Shown one piece after another: positions 49,101 through 56,878 of a stretch of 64,000 bases of DNA. The position numbers and the translations under genes are program-made. Under the pieces are notes generated by a model. It had not been told where the DNA came from. It was given only the letters and a program-made list of their open reading frames with translations, and ran no database searches. Position 1 is the stretch's first letter; each line of letters opens with the position of its first letter. The DNA comes from Rhizobium oryziradicis (GTDB lineage Bacteria > Pseudomonadota > Alphaproteobacteria > Rhizobiales > Rhizobiaceae): contig NZ_MKIM01000019.1 in NCBI RefSeq assembly GCF_001939045.1, positions 120,201 to 184,200 on the forward strand, read 5' to 3'.

Positions 49101-50903
49101 GTGGCGGCACCAATTGAAAAGGCAGCACTCTCGGCTCACTTAAGCCGCGAATTGCCCCGCCATCTGGTGCCAACGTTTTTTGCGATGCTGGACAAGCTGC
49201 CGCGTCTGCCAAACGGCAAGCTTGACCGCAAGGCTCTGCCCGACCCATCCGATGAAGCCAAAATGGTCGCAGACGACCACGCACCACACGGTGGCTATGA
49301 AGAGAAGATCGCTGCGATCTGGGCGAAACTTCTGGGCCGCGAGGCAATTGGACGCAACGACAACTTCTTTGCGCTTGGCGGAGATTCAATCCTTGCTATT
49401 CAGGTCGTGGCTGCGGCGCGCCGCATTGGCATAGCCATCAAACCACGCGATATCTTCCAATATGCAACGCTTGCAGCCCTTGCCGCTTCTGTCTCAGATC
49501 TGGCACCAGAACCGCCTGAAACCGGACCGATGCGCGGAGACATTCCGCTTGGCCCGGCACAGCACTGGTTTTTTGAGCAGAATTACCCGGAGATTGCCCA
49601 TTGGAATCAGGCACTGGTGCTGAAACCCGGCAGGATGCTGGATGACAAGATGCTCCAAAAGGCCATGGACCTTCTCCACCAGACCCATGATGCGCTGCGC
49701 AGTCGTTTCGTCCAGCAAGACGGACAGTGGCATCAGGTCGTGACGGAGGTTGAAGCCGCACCACCGCTGCGTTCCACTCGTTGCATGGCATCCGAGGCGG
49801 AAGTCGCGCTTTTGGGTGAGGCGAATGCGCTGCAACGCAGCTTCAATCTCACGGAGGGCCCGCTCTGGGGTGCCACGCTCGTGACCATCGACGGGCGCGA
49901 GCAACGTCTGCTGATCGCAGCGCATCATCTTGTGATCGACGGCGTCTCCTGGCGCATCCTGCTGGATGACCTTCAAACATGCCTGGCGGCGATTGAGGCC
50001 GGTCTTGAGATGCGCTTGCCACCCCGCACAACGGGGGTTGATGTCTGGGTGCGTGCGCTCAAAGACAGTGACGTGTTTGATGAGCAAGAGGACCATTGGC
50101 ACACGATCGTGGAGGCCAAGACCGCAGCGATCCCGACAGACCACTCGGGCAGCAATTGTGCTGGCGACACAGCCATTGTTGATCTGACAATCGATCCGGA
50201 CCTCACCGGACGCCTTCTGCGGGATGTTCCGTCCTGCTATCCAATCGATGCCGAAGAAGTCATGCTGGCTGCACTTTACAATGCGCTCCGCGACTGGAGC
50301 GGGCATGACAGGCACCGGCTGATCCTTGAGAGTCACGGCCGGCCCGACCTGTTCGATAGCGTCGATCTGAGCCGAACCGTCGGCTGGTTCACGGGCCTTT
50401 ATCCCGTTCTCTTCGATGTCACCACGCGCGACACCCGAACCACATTGCTCTCGGTCAAGGAAAGTCTCCGCCGTGTTGCAAATGACGGTATCGGTTATGG
50501 CGTCCTGAAATATCTGAAGGGCGTTGCATTGCCCCGGCTGGAGGACATAGCCGAGATCCGGTTCAACTATCTTGGTCAGACGGACACGCTGTTTTCCCAC
50601 GATGCGCTCTTGTCACGCGCAACGGAGCCAGCGGGTGATCCGCGTGGTGCGCGCAATCCGCGCGGGGTGTTGCTCGACATCAATGCAATCATCAGCGGCG
50701 GGCATTTGCGCATTCGCCTTGCCTATTCCCGGCAGATTCACGACCGGCAGACAATCGAGACGCTTGCAGCGGGGCTGCAAAACCATCTCGAAAGCCTTGT
50801 CGATTTCTGCCTGACATCAACAGACGCCGGCTATACGCCTGCGGACTTCAAGCACATGACACTTGACCAGGATGACCTCGAAGCCATCCTGCGCAATCTC
50901 TGA
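43182..50903 (+). CDS. NRPS, C-A-T-C-A-T-E
   Basis: This 2573-residue two-module synthetase ends in an epimerase. C1 HHIISDRWS (about 176); A1 YTSGSTGRPKG (about 645); T1 GGHSLL (about 1028); C2 HHIVSDAQS (about 1214); A2 YTSGSTGLPKG (about 1683); T2 GGDSI (about 2065); E HHLVIDGVSW (about 2247), with ESHGRPDLF and RFNYLGQ. Hand-read codes are about DLFNTCLCFK (A1) and DLFNCALTYK (A2); the second resembles an alanine-type code I remember, but I would not assign either firmly. T2 with GGDS and the E domain imply a D-residue at the second position. ATG 43182 overlaps the PKS stop and has GGAGG 9 nt upstream. Confidence 0.93.
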   Translation: MNELFAKIAGLSPERRALLEQKLKAQGITVPAPSGIQPRADREAAVPLSSAQKRLWFMQQLDPGTVAYNMNLALRLKGALDRAALARAYAALITRHEPLRTRFKMGEDGQPQQVVEASGAADIGYHDCRQHPEPEKAARLQLKAIVETPYDLTRPPIRAALVAVSDYEHVLALGMHHIISDRWSMGVFARDLSTLYHAEATGTTATLAPLPVQFADWTLWQRDLLDGPALAEQLDYWTESLAGELPVLELPLDRPHSLTASFSGAHLPVLIDRALSLRLRALAAEQNVSLFTLLLAAFNVLLHLYTDSDDIIIGSEVANRDRPETQTMMGPLVNTLVFRNDLSGDPTFTALLQKVADAVRRGLAHQDIPFERLVEAINPERSLSDLNPLFNVKFDIQHSIAPPPGLHGLTIEPYPLREVATKYDLRFNLEDDQPDIKGKIEYSSQIFNESTIASMLVRFERLLELVVREPSRRLSTLSLLTPEEEAAIIAASSGLVRDYPVEECLHDLFLKQVEQTPDADAVTDGDLTWSYRDLEAQSSRVAASLVADGVKPGDRVGICMRRSPRMIAGILGIMRAGAAYVPLDADYPANRLAFIAEDSGITILLTDHRPAFATPAQTLVDINTLPDLRLEAQPAVSPNHLAYIIYTSGSTGRPKGVAIEHRSVVAFMYWARERFTREEVARMLVPTSISFDLSIFELYAPLVLGGTLVVADHFLALPQLSAKVDVTFINTVPSLLQELLQEQRLPNSVRTATFCGEPLPAALVSILKRDYPNLRILNLYGPSEDTCFSTEVPLHGDHYHGGVVPIGKPLPNTQAYILDRAGRLRPPSLSGELYLGGTGLARGYFGRPEQTTERFIANAFSSEPGSRLYRTGDRIRRRADGNLEFCGRLDHQVKVRGLRIETGEIEHNLEQISGVEKAVVAVTQGTDRQLAAFIEPQDGVRLNETELRRALAQTLPVHMVPTLWCFLPRLPQQPNGKIDRAALPSLAATVATGFSPPETETEQRIADAWADVLAIDSISRDDNFFRLGGHSLLAMRMIARLSSSLPTNAVLRKLFEFPRLKDFAAALARDETPVTAPVNAIDALPDGTKIPLSFAQQRLWTLAELEPDSAAYTVPAAIRFHGALDINVLQHAFTALVARHPALRTRIVNRDGQPVIEIDASSHPDIAIVDVDEAALPEALASACTQPFDMATGPLFRAQIFRLSTDEHVVFVALHHIVSDAQSLQLMLRDLTRFYDAGRQGKVADLPPLILTYGDFAAWQRKQPLGEQINYWCRLLKHAPPLLELPTDFPRGARQEFKGGSVHFHLDRALTARLVNFAHERDATPFMVLLSAFSTLLSRYSGASDVVIGTPVSERPNRALEDVIGLFVNTLALKLTHDAATSFSQQVAATRSLVLDAFRHQDAPFECVVDALSIERSWSHNPVFQVMVTWQADEPHSPCPGGLTATPVVLAQETSKVDLTLDLRHRGEQFSATLIYRSDLFRQETILHMAEAFTTLVEALLSAPERAQVEIDGLPERQRQQIATWNATAKTYDATPKSLHGFFARSTERTPDAIAVTDRNSSLTYAELDRQAEALARHLAFLGIGRGSAVGICLERTVNLIASMLAVLKTGAAYVPLDPKYPKERIAFVAKDASLSLLLTQEERDDFADIKTLDPTTIWNGTQAVSGVPLPHTTEGRDLAYLIYTSGSTGLPKGVAIEHRNAIAFTHWALDTFPAESFAGMLASTSVCFDLSIFEIFVTLAAGGRIFIVDDLFELPDAEFANEITLINTVPTPMTELMRFGPLPAKAKTVCLAGEPLPPSLARAILESGQVEALYNLYGPSEDTTYSTGCRIDTAGLPIHIGKPITNTTAHVLDAALNEVPIGMPGELYLAGEGIARGYHNRPDLTAERFLPNPFDSTGQAPLLYRTGDRVRRLADGNLDYLGRADRQMKISGFRIEPGEVEAVLMRYPGVTGAAVDAWRDNTGYARLAAWIEVAAPIEKAALSAHLSRELPRHLVPTFFAMLDKLPRLPNGKLDRKALPDPSDEAKMVADDHAPHGGYEEKIAAIWAKLLGREAIGRNDNFFALGGDSILAIQVVAAARRIGIAIKPRDIFQYATLAALAASVSDLAPEPPETGPMRGDIPLGPAQHWFFEQNYPEIAHWNQALVLKPGRMLDDKMLQKAMDLLHQTHDALRSRFVQQDGQWHQVVTEVEAAPPLRSTRCMASEAEVALLGEANALQRSFNLTEGPLWGATLVTIDGREQRLLIAAHHLVIDGVSWRILLDDLQTCLAAIEAGLEMRLPPRTTGVDVWVRALKDSDVFDEQEDHWHTIVEAKTAAIPTDHSGSNCAGDTAIVDLTIDPDLTGRLLRDVPSCYPIDAEEVMLAALYNALRDWSGHDRHRLILESHGRPDLFDSVDLSRTVGWFTGLYPVLFDVTTRDTRTTLLSVKESLRRVANDGIGYGVLKYLKGVALPRLEDIAEIRFNYLGQTDTLFSHDALLSRATEPAGDPRGARNPRGVLLDINAIISGGHLRIRLAYSRQIHDRQTIETLAAGLQNHLESLVDFCLTSTDAGYTPADFKHMTLDQDDLEAILRNL

Positions 50904-50910
50904 GGGCACC

Positions 50911-52602
50911 ATGCAGAATGCGAGCCAGCGCCTAGAGCGCAACAATATCGCCGATATCTATCCGCTTGCCCCGATGCAGGAGGGCATTCTTTTTCATTCG
51001 GTGTCTTCCCCCGGCGACGGCCTTTATATGCCGCAAACGGCATTGCGCATCACCGGCCACGTCGATGCTGATGCTCTGAAGGCGGCATGGCAAGGCGCAA
51101 TTGACCGCCATCCGATCCTGCGCTCGGGCTTCTTCTGGGAGGAGCGCGACGAGCCGTTTCAGATCGCCTTCCGCAGCCTTCCCGTGACATTCAAGAGGCT
51201 GGACTGGACCGATCTTGATGCTGCTTCCGAGCGCGAGCGGCTGCAAGCCATGTTTTCCGCCAACCGGGCCGAGCCGTTTGACCTGCGCCGGCCACCTCTC
51301 ATCCGGGTCCAATGGATCAGAACCGGACAAGACCAGTCGATCATGGTTGTCTGCTACCATCATATCATCCTCGACGGCTGGTCGATCCGTCAATTGCTCG
51401 ACGAGGTGCTGGCCCTCTACCGGCGCGCAATAGGCAAGGCCGAGCCTTCCCTTCCGCCCTCCCGCCCTTACGGCGATTACATCGGTTGGCTGAAGAAGCG
51501 CGAGCGGGCCGTGTCGCTTCGCTTCTGGCAAGATCGACTTAAGGGTTTTGCGGGCACAACCCGGCTTCTGGCAGGGGAAGCGACAGGCCAGTTCGAGCGG
51601 CAATGCCGGGAAATCCCAAAACCGCTGCATGACGCCGTGTTGGCCTATGGTGCCGCCCATGGACTGACACTCAACACGCTGCTGCAAGGGGCGCTGAGCT
51701 TGCTGATTGCACGCCAGACCTGCAGCCGTGATCTGATCTTCGGCACAACGACAGCCGGGCGCCCGGCGACACTGGAAGGGGCAACGACGATGATCGGCCT
51801 CTTCATCAACACGCTGCCTGTGCGTGTTCAAATCAAGCAGGGCCAATCTGTCTCTGACTGGCTCGCAACCCTCCAGCAAGCCCATGCCGAAACGGGTGAG
51901 CACGACCATGTGCCGCTCGCCACTCTCCAAGGTCCGGGCGTTTCGCTGTTCGACACGCTGCTCGTTGTTGAGAATTTTCCAGCAAAGGCGACACGGGAGA
52001 ATTCGCCTTTGCTGCTCAAAACTGAAGGCATCGACTTTGATGAGCGAACGCATTTTCCGCTCACGCTCTGGGCGACACCGCATTCGGCGGGGCTGACACT
52101 GATGGCCGGTTTCAGCCGCGATATGCTGACATCTGAGAGCGCCACCGCCCTGCTCGAACGCTTAGGCGACATAATCTCCATCATCATCCGCTCATCTGCT
52201 GCAGATGTCTGCGCAATTCTTGATGACCTTCCTCCAGCGATGGCAGTTGCCGGTCTCTCCAAGACCGGATCTGAGGACACTGCCCATTTGATACCATTGA
52301 AAAAAGCAGCCGCGGGCACCGTGACATCCGCAGCGCCTTCGGCGACGGAAATTACAGTGGCGTACATCTGGACGGAGGTGCTCAAATGCGGTGCCCTTGA
52401 CGGGCGGGCCCATTTCTTTGAGCTGGGCGGCCATTCACTCCTTGCCGTGCGTGTCGCCAGCCGCCTTCGTGACGCGTTCTCCGTTCCGGTGCCAATGCGC
52501 GCACTGTTTGAGCGCCCCGTCCTTGCGGAGCTTGCGGACTATATCGACAGTCTTCGTCCGCAGGCCACCCCCGCCACCGACCATATCGAGATTGACATAT
52601 GA
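50911..52602 (+). CDS. NRPS fragment module, C-T without A domain
   Basis: This 563-residue protein has its start at ATG 50911 with GAGGG upstream. The condensation domain begins YPLAPMQEGILFHS, the form typical of C domains that accept a D-configured donor, and has HHIILDGWS (about 149). That agrees with the epimerase ending the preceding protein. The carrier domain has FFELGGHSLLA (about 505). There is no adenylation domain between or after, so the carrier must be charged in trans or the C domain must join to an acceptor on another protein. It lies 7 nt after the previous gene and its stop overlaps the thioesterase start. Confidence 0.9.
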   Translation: MQNASQRLERNNIADIYPLAPMQEGILFHSVSSPGDGLYMPQTALRITGHVDADALKAAWQGAIDRHPILRSGFFWEERDEPFQIAFRSLPVTFKRLDWTDLDAASERERLQAMFSANRAEPFDLRRPPLIRVQWIRTGQDQSIMVVCYHHIILDGWSIRQLLDEVLALYRRAIGKAEPSLPPSRPYGDYIGWLKKRERAVSLRFWQDRLKGFAGTTRLLAGEATGQFERQCREIPKPLHDAVLAYGAAHGLTLNTLLQGALSLLIARQTCSRDLIFGTTTAGRPATLEGATTMIGLFINTLPVRVQIKQGQSVSDWLATLQQAHAETGEHDHVPLATLQGPGVSLFDTLLVVENFPAKATRENSPLLLKTEGIDFDERTHFPLTLWATPHSAGLTLMAGFSRDMLTSESATALLERLGDIISIIIRSSAADVCAILDDLPPAMAVAGLSKTGSEDTAHLIPLKKAAAGTVTSAAPSATEITVAYIWTEVLKCGALDGRAHFFELGGHSLLAVRVASRLRDAFSVPVPMRALFERPVLAELADYIDSLRPQATPATDHIEIDI

Positions 52603-53345
52603 CGATAACGCCATCACGCCCGATGCTTCTTTGCCTGCCCCCAGCAGGCACCGGAGCCGGGCTTTTTCGCAACTGGGTACGAACCGCGCCAAGCACGATG
52701 ACGGTGCATGCCGTTGCGCTGCCCGGCCGCGAAGCGCGCTATAACGAACCGGCACCACGGTCAATTGACGCGCTTGCCGATCAGCTTGCCGTTGAGCTTG
52801 AGCCTTATATCGGCGGTCGCTATGCGATTTTCGGCTATTCGATGGGTGCTCTGCTCGGTTATGAGATCGCCCGTCGGCTCGAAGCGGCGGGTCTGCGGAC
52901 GCCAGAAGTGTTTTTCGCGCTTGGCTGCAACGCCCCGGACCGTATGGTCTATGAGCGAGAGCCGTTCCACACAATGGAAGCCGCGGCCTTTCGCCAAGCG
53001 CTGATCGATCTCGGCGGAACAGACGCGGAAATCCTCAATAATCCTGATGCCATGGAGCTTTTTGAACCGGTTTTGCGCAATGATTTCAGGATCTGCGAGA
53101 CCTATGTGCATGATGCAACGCGCGGCACACTCGATTGTCCTGCCCATATTTTTCTCTCCGATGGCGACGCCTTTGTAAACAGGCAGGCCGCTGCCGCCTG
53201 GTGTGAGTTCGTCACCGGCGGCACCAGCCTGCATTCCGTTGCCGGCGCACATATGCTGGAGCGCGCGGTACTTGACACGCTGCCCGCACGACTGGCACCT
53301 CTCTGGTTGGGAACAGGCGAAAATCAACCAAGGCGTGAGGGTTAA
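52599..53345 (+). CDS. Type II thioesterase
   Basis: This 248-residue alpha/beta hydrolase typically removes wrong acyl groups from carrier proteins. It has LPPAGTGAGLFRNW near the N-terminus, nucleophile GYSMGALLGYE (Ser about residue 78), and catalytic Asp and His regions (LSDGDAFV, VAGAHMLE). It is a stand-alone editing enzyme; no type I TE ends any synthetase here, in line with reductive chain release. ATGA overlap with the C-T gene. Confidence 0.92.
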   Translation: MTITPSRPMLLCLPPAGTGAGLFRNWVRTAPSTMTVHAVALPGREARYNEPAPRSIDALADQLAVELEPYIGGRYAIFGYSMGALLGYEIARRLEAAGLRTPEVFFALGCNAPDRMVYEREPFHTMEAAAFRQALIDLGGTDAEILNNPDAMELFEPVLRNDFRICETYVHDATRGTLDCPAHIFLSDGDAFVNRQAAAAWCEFVTGGTSLHSVAGAHMLERAVLDTLPARLAPLWLGTGENQPRREG

Positions 53346-53348
53346 GCA

Positions 53349-54221
53349 ATGAAGGCCGCGATCGACATACCAACATCGGAGAAGGCCATGGTCCGGCGCG
53401 CCCTTGATGCGCAGGCCGCCTATATGCCGGATGTCCGTGCGGATATTGGTCCGGCAGTCACCGGATGGGTGACGAGCGATGCATTTTTTTCTGACGATGC
53501 TGCCATTCGCGAATTTCTCGCCTTCGAGCAATCTCTGAACGACGGCACAGACATCAAGACGGCTGCGGCGCAGATGATGTCCGACTATGGCTATATTCTG
53601 GCCGGTGCTGCCGTTCCGATCTTCGTCGGTTTTGGCCTCATCCCGGATCTTTCACCGTCTGGCGTCGCCCTTTCGTTCTATACGGCACAAGAGCCGCATG
53701 ACGGGGAAATGCACCGGGTGCGGCGCGCCCATGTACGTTTTCTCAAACGGCAATTCTGGCAGGGCCAACTGGGCGACACAGCTGCCGCCGAGCGCTTTCG
53801 GGCCGAAATCGAGCGACATTTCCGCCCCGTGATTGAGGCAATCCACGCGCGCACGCGCCTGTCGCGCTCAGCGCTCTGGCGGCTCGCCAGTGATTCAATT
53901 GCGGGTCGTTTTCTCGACGCTGGCCGTCGGTTCGGCTGCGTCGAGGTGGCAAAGACGGCTGCGATGCAGATCCTCAAAGTCCCCGGCTCACCTCTTGCCA
54001 ACCGTCAGCTCCACTATTTTGATCTGACTGTGCTCGACAAGAACCAACAGGAGTTTTCATACACCTTTCGCCAACGCGGTGGCTGTTGCCGATTTTATCT
54101 CGTTGAGGGCGGAGAATACTGCCCGACCTGCGTTCTGAAAGCCGCTGCGGAACGGGACGAAGAGTTGCGCCTTGCCATGCGCCAACATCTCGGTGTCGCT
54201 GACGAGAGTGTATCAGGCTAA
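53349..54221 (+). CDS. FhuF-like (2Fe-2S) siderophore-iron reductase
   Basis: This 290-residue protein carries the FhuF cysteine pattern C-C-x10-C-x2-C at its C-terminus (GCCRFYLVEGGEYCPTC, about 249-265), which binds a [2Fe-2S] cluster. The N-terminal two thirds match the FhuF domain style (YILAGAAVPIFVGFGLIPDLSP…). Such proteins reduce ferric siderophores in the cytoplasm to release iron. It lies 3 nt after the thioesterase gene, at the end of the biosynthetic part. No terminator is obvious after it, so the receptor gene may be partly read through. Confidence 0.85.
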   Translation: MKAAIDIPTSEKAMVRRALDAQAAYMPDVRADIGPAVTGWVTSDAFFSDDAAIREFLAFEQSLNDGTDIKTAAAQMMSDYGYILAGAAVPIFVGFGLIPDLSPSGVALSFYTAQEPHDGEMHRVRRAHVRFLKRQFWQGQLGDTAAAERFRAEIERHFRPVIEAIHARTRLSRSALWRLASDSIAGRFLDAGRRFGCVEVAKTAAMQILKVPGSPLANRQLHYFDLTVLDKNQQEFSYTFRQRGGCCRFYLVEGGEYCPTCVLKAAAERDEELRLAMRQHLGVADESVSG

Positions 54222-54387
54222 CATTAATCCGGCCTAACTATGTTGTTTTCATTTTCCTTTTCAGAAAACTGATGACCATTCCCCCCTGACAAATTCTAAA
54301 AAACCAACATTTTTTAAGGAGCGGAGTCCCAAATCGGGATCATCAATCGTCTCCCTCCCGAGCACAATGTGGGTTGCTCCTTGCGGT

Positions 54388-54401
54388 GGGCTGCGAAGCC
54401 C
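54388..54401 (+). other. Small hairpin in the TonB-receptor leader
   Basis: GGGCT (54388-54392), loop GCGA, AGCCC (54397-54401), 26 nt before the receptor ATG. The stretch 54222-54427 holds no gene and no TGA-N9-TCA box. A promoter of the FecI-type sigma factor would be expected here, but I cannot define one. Confidence 0.35.
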
Positions 54402-54427
54402 CGAGTACCGAAGAGTTTGGGGGTTTT

Positions 54428-56821
54428 ATGATAAAGACGTATTCCGCGACAGGCGAGGCACGGGCGCGCCTCAAGGCTATCCTTTTTGCAGGATCGGCGC
54501 TTGCGATGTTGACACCTGCCCTGCCGACAATGGTGCGCGAGGCGCAAGCTCAGGCATCACAGCAAGCGATTTCTGTGCCCGCTGGTCCGCTGACACCTGC
54601 GCTGAACAGCCTTGCCGCGCAGACCGGCCTTCAGATTCTGTTTGACGCGTCAATTGCGCAAGGCAAATCCACCCCCGGCGTCAAGGGGACGTTGACGCCT
54701 GAACAAGCGTTGAAGGCCGTGCTCGCCGGAACCGATGTCGATGTTCGCTTTGCTGGCCAAAACCGGGTGACCCTGCAGAAGGCACCGTCTGTCGCAGCAA
54801 ACCCGGAACAGGACGGGACCGTGCTTGAGCCAATCGCGATCTATGGTGCGCGCGATGCGACGACGCTTGGTGCCACGACAAGCAGTGTTGCCGTTCTCAA
54901 TTCCGAAACCTTGGTGAACAGCCAGATCCGCACCACACAGGAAACGTTTCGCCGCGTGGCAAACGCAATGGACAGTGCCACAGTCAATGCCGGTTTCGTG
55001 ATCCGCGGCATGAGCTCCGAAGGTCTGGTCGCGTCCGGTGGACCTGCGGGTTCCGTCTATATCGATGGCATCCTTCAGACACGCTACAATGCCCGCTTTG
55101 GCGCGCGCAACCTCTGGGACGTTGAGCAGGTCGAGGTCTATCGCGGTCCGCAATCGACGCTGTCTGGGCGTGCGGCCATGACAGGGGCTGTCTACATCAA
55201 GTCAAAGGATCCGACCTTCGAGAAGGAAGTTGAGGTTTCCACGACCGTTGGTAGCGATAGGCTCGTTGGAACGGCCATCACGGTCAACACGCCGATCGTG
55301 GAGGATCAGGTCGCACTTCGCATTTCCGGGGCGTTTGAACGCTCCAAGGCCCAACCCAGCTATTCCGATTTCAAGGATTTCCGCAATTACGACGATCTGA
55401 TCACCGACATCAGCGGTATTGTGCGCGGCAAGCTGCTTTTGACACCGTCAGAGATGCCGGATACCCGCGCAGTCCTGTCCTATTCCTACTCGAAAGACCG
55501 GCCGAACGACGCGCTCGTCGGGCTCCAGTCAGGACGCGGCGATTTCAACAACCAACCCGTCACCTACACCGAATACCGCTGGACCGAGGCGCATAATCTC
55601 GGACTTGAGTTTACCCATGATATTTCTGAAACCCTGCGCTTCACCTCGCAAACCGGTTTTCAATATGGCATCAACAATCGTCGCTCCATTGATTATGGCA
55701 CCGCAAATGTCGTCAACGGTATCACTGGCGAGGATGACAACTCCATTTTCACCCAGGAATTCCGCCTGAACTATGAAGGTGATCGCTGGAAATGGGTGAC
55801 CGGCGTCTATGGCAGCTATGAAAAGTGGGATGGTGCCACGGATATTGTCGCGTTCGACGCTTTCCAGCAAAGTGACACGCAGCACCGCAAAACGACCAAT
55901 CTTGCCATCTTCGGTGAAGCGACCTACGAATTTGTACCAACCTGGTTTGCAACATTGGGCGGACGCCTGGATTACCTGAGAGACAAGGACCATCAGCAGA
56001 ATTATTTCGGCGGGATCACCGCGTCCCCTGTGCTGACCGGCAACCCGACATCCCTCAACGAGTTCAATTTCGTGCCCAAGGTCGGCCTGGCCAAGGAATT
56101 CGGCAGCAACCAGAAGGTGGGCCTCACCTATACAGAAGGCTTCCGCTCTGGTGGGTCCTATTTCGACCGCGTGACAGGCAAGCTCGGCACCTATGATCCG
56201 GAATACTCGCAGAATATCGAGCTGTCGTACAAGGGAACACTGCTGGACGATCGCCTGACGTTGAATGCCAACCTGTTCTATACAAAGTATAATGATCAGC
56301 AGGTCGAGATCAGGCCAGACGCCAACATCCCCGGATATCGTATCATTTCGAACGCCGCCACATCGCGGGCCTGGGGTTTTGAAATCGAACCATCCATGCA
56401 GGTCACCGACGAGTTCAGCACGTTTGCATCGATCGGCTACCTCAACACCCGGTTCATCGATTTCAACCATGCAGCGCTTAACCAACCGCAGGACGGCAAG
56501 TCCTTCCCCGAGGCCCCGGAGTTCAGCCTGGGCTTTGGCGGTCGTTATGAGTTCAAAAACGGTATTTTCGTCGGCGCTGATGCTAAATACACAACGAGCT
56601 ATAATTCGCGCTTTGGCACCAAGGGCATGTACAAGATTGATCCGCGTTTCATTGCCAACGCACAGGTTGGCTTCAAGAAAAACAACTGGGAAGTGACCTT
56701 GTTTGCAGAAAATCTGACGGATGAGAAATATTTCACGGTGGTTGATCCGGATTACTCGCTGCCCTTTGCCCAGGCTGGCAAGCGCCGATCGGTCGGATTA
56801 AACGTGCGGGCGAAATTTTAA
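54428..56821 (+). CDS. TonB-dependent siderophore receptor with STN signalling domain
   Basis: This 797-residue outer-membrane receptor has its start at ATG 54428 followed by a signal peptide (about 1-42, ending EAQAQA). Residues about 48-120 form a secretin/TonB N-terminal (STN) domain (ISVPAGPLTPALNSLAAQTGLQIL, TPEQALKAVLAGT), which transmits the bound state to a FecR-type protein. Next come the plug (IRGMSSEG, VEVYRGPQSTLSGRAAMTGAVYI) and a 22-strand barrel ending in aromatic RAKF. It most likely imports the ferric form of the cluster product. The STN domain pairs it with the FecI/FecR genes at 60.9-62.7 kb. Confidence 0.93.
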   Translation: MIKTYSATGEARARLKAILFAGSALAMLTPALPTMVREAQAQASQQAISVPAGPLTPALNSLAAQTGLQILFDASIAQGKSTPGVKGTLTPEQALKAVLAGTDVDVRFAGQNRVTLQKAPSVAANPEQDGTVLEPIAIYGARDATTLGATTSSVAVLNSETLVNSQIRTTQETFRRVANAMDSATVNAGFVIRGMSSEGLVASGGPAGSVYIDGILQTRYNARFGARNLWDVEQVEVYRGPQSTLSGRAAMTGAVYIKSKDPTFEKEVEVSTTVGSDRLVGTAITVNTPIVEDQVALRISGAFERSKAQPSYSDFKDFRNYDDLITDISGIVRGKLLLTPSEMPDTRAVLSYSYSKDRPNDALVGLQSGRGDFNNQPVTYTEYRWTEAHNLGLEFTHDISETLRFTSQTGFQYGINNRRSIDYGTANVVNGITGEDDNSIFTQEFRLNYEGDRWKWVTGVYGSYEKWDGATDIVAFDAFQQSDTQHRKTTNLAIFGEATYEFVPTWFATLGGRLDYLRDKDHQQNYFGGITASPVLTGNPTSLNEFNFVPKVGLAKEFGSNQKVGLTYTEGFRSGGSYFDRVTGKLGTYDPEYSQNIELSYKGTLLDDRLTLNANLFYTKYNDQQVEIRPDANIPGYRIISNAATSRAWGFEIEPSMQVTDEFSTFASIGYLNTRFIDFNHAALNQPQDGKSFPEAPEFSLGFGGRYEFKNGIFVGADAKYTTSYNSRFGTKGMYKIDPRFIANAQVGFKKNNWEVTLFAENLTDEKYFTVVDPDYSLPFAQAGKRRSVGLNVRAKF

Positions 56822-56828
56822 TCCTGTC

Positions 56829-56862
56829 GGCTGCGGGGGGGCATCCCCTCCGCAGCCATTTT
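56829..56862 (+). terminator. Intrinsic terminator or attenuator after the receptor gene
   Basis: GGCTGCGG (56829-56836) pairs with CCGCAGCC (56850-56857), with an inner GGGG/CCCC extension, followed by ATTTT. It sits 16 nt before the ATG of the binding-protein gene and probably lowers importer expression relative to receptor. Confidence 0.75.
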
Positions 56863-56878
56863 CGATTTCGGCGACAAA

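Noticed and set aside
49494..50600. Reverse frame of 368 codons opposite the epimerase domain
   Set aside because: The epimerase motifs on the forward strand are complete; the reverse frame shows no domain.
52599..53345. Thioesterase as the chain-release enzyme
   Set aside because: It is stand-alone and has type II features; an R domain already provides release.
54222..54427. Iron box upstream of the TonB receptor
   Set aside because: No TGA-N9-TCA or Irr-type TTTAGAA-N3-TTCTAAA palindrome could be found on reading the stretch.
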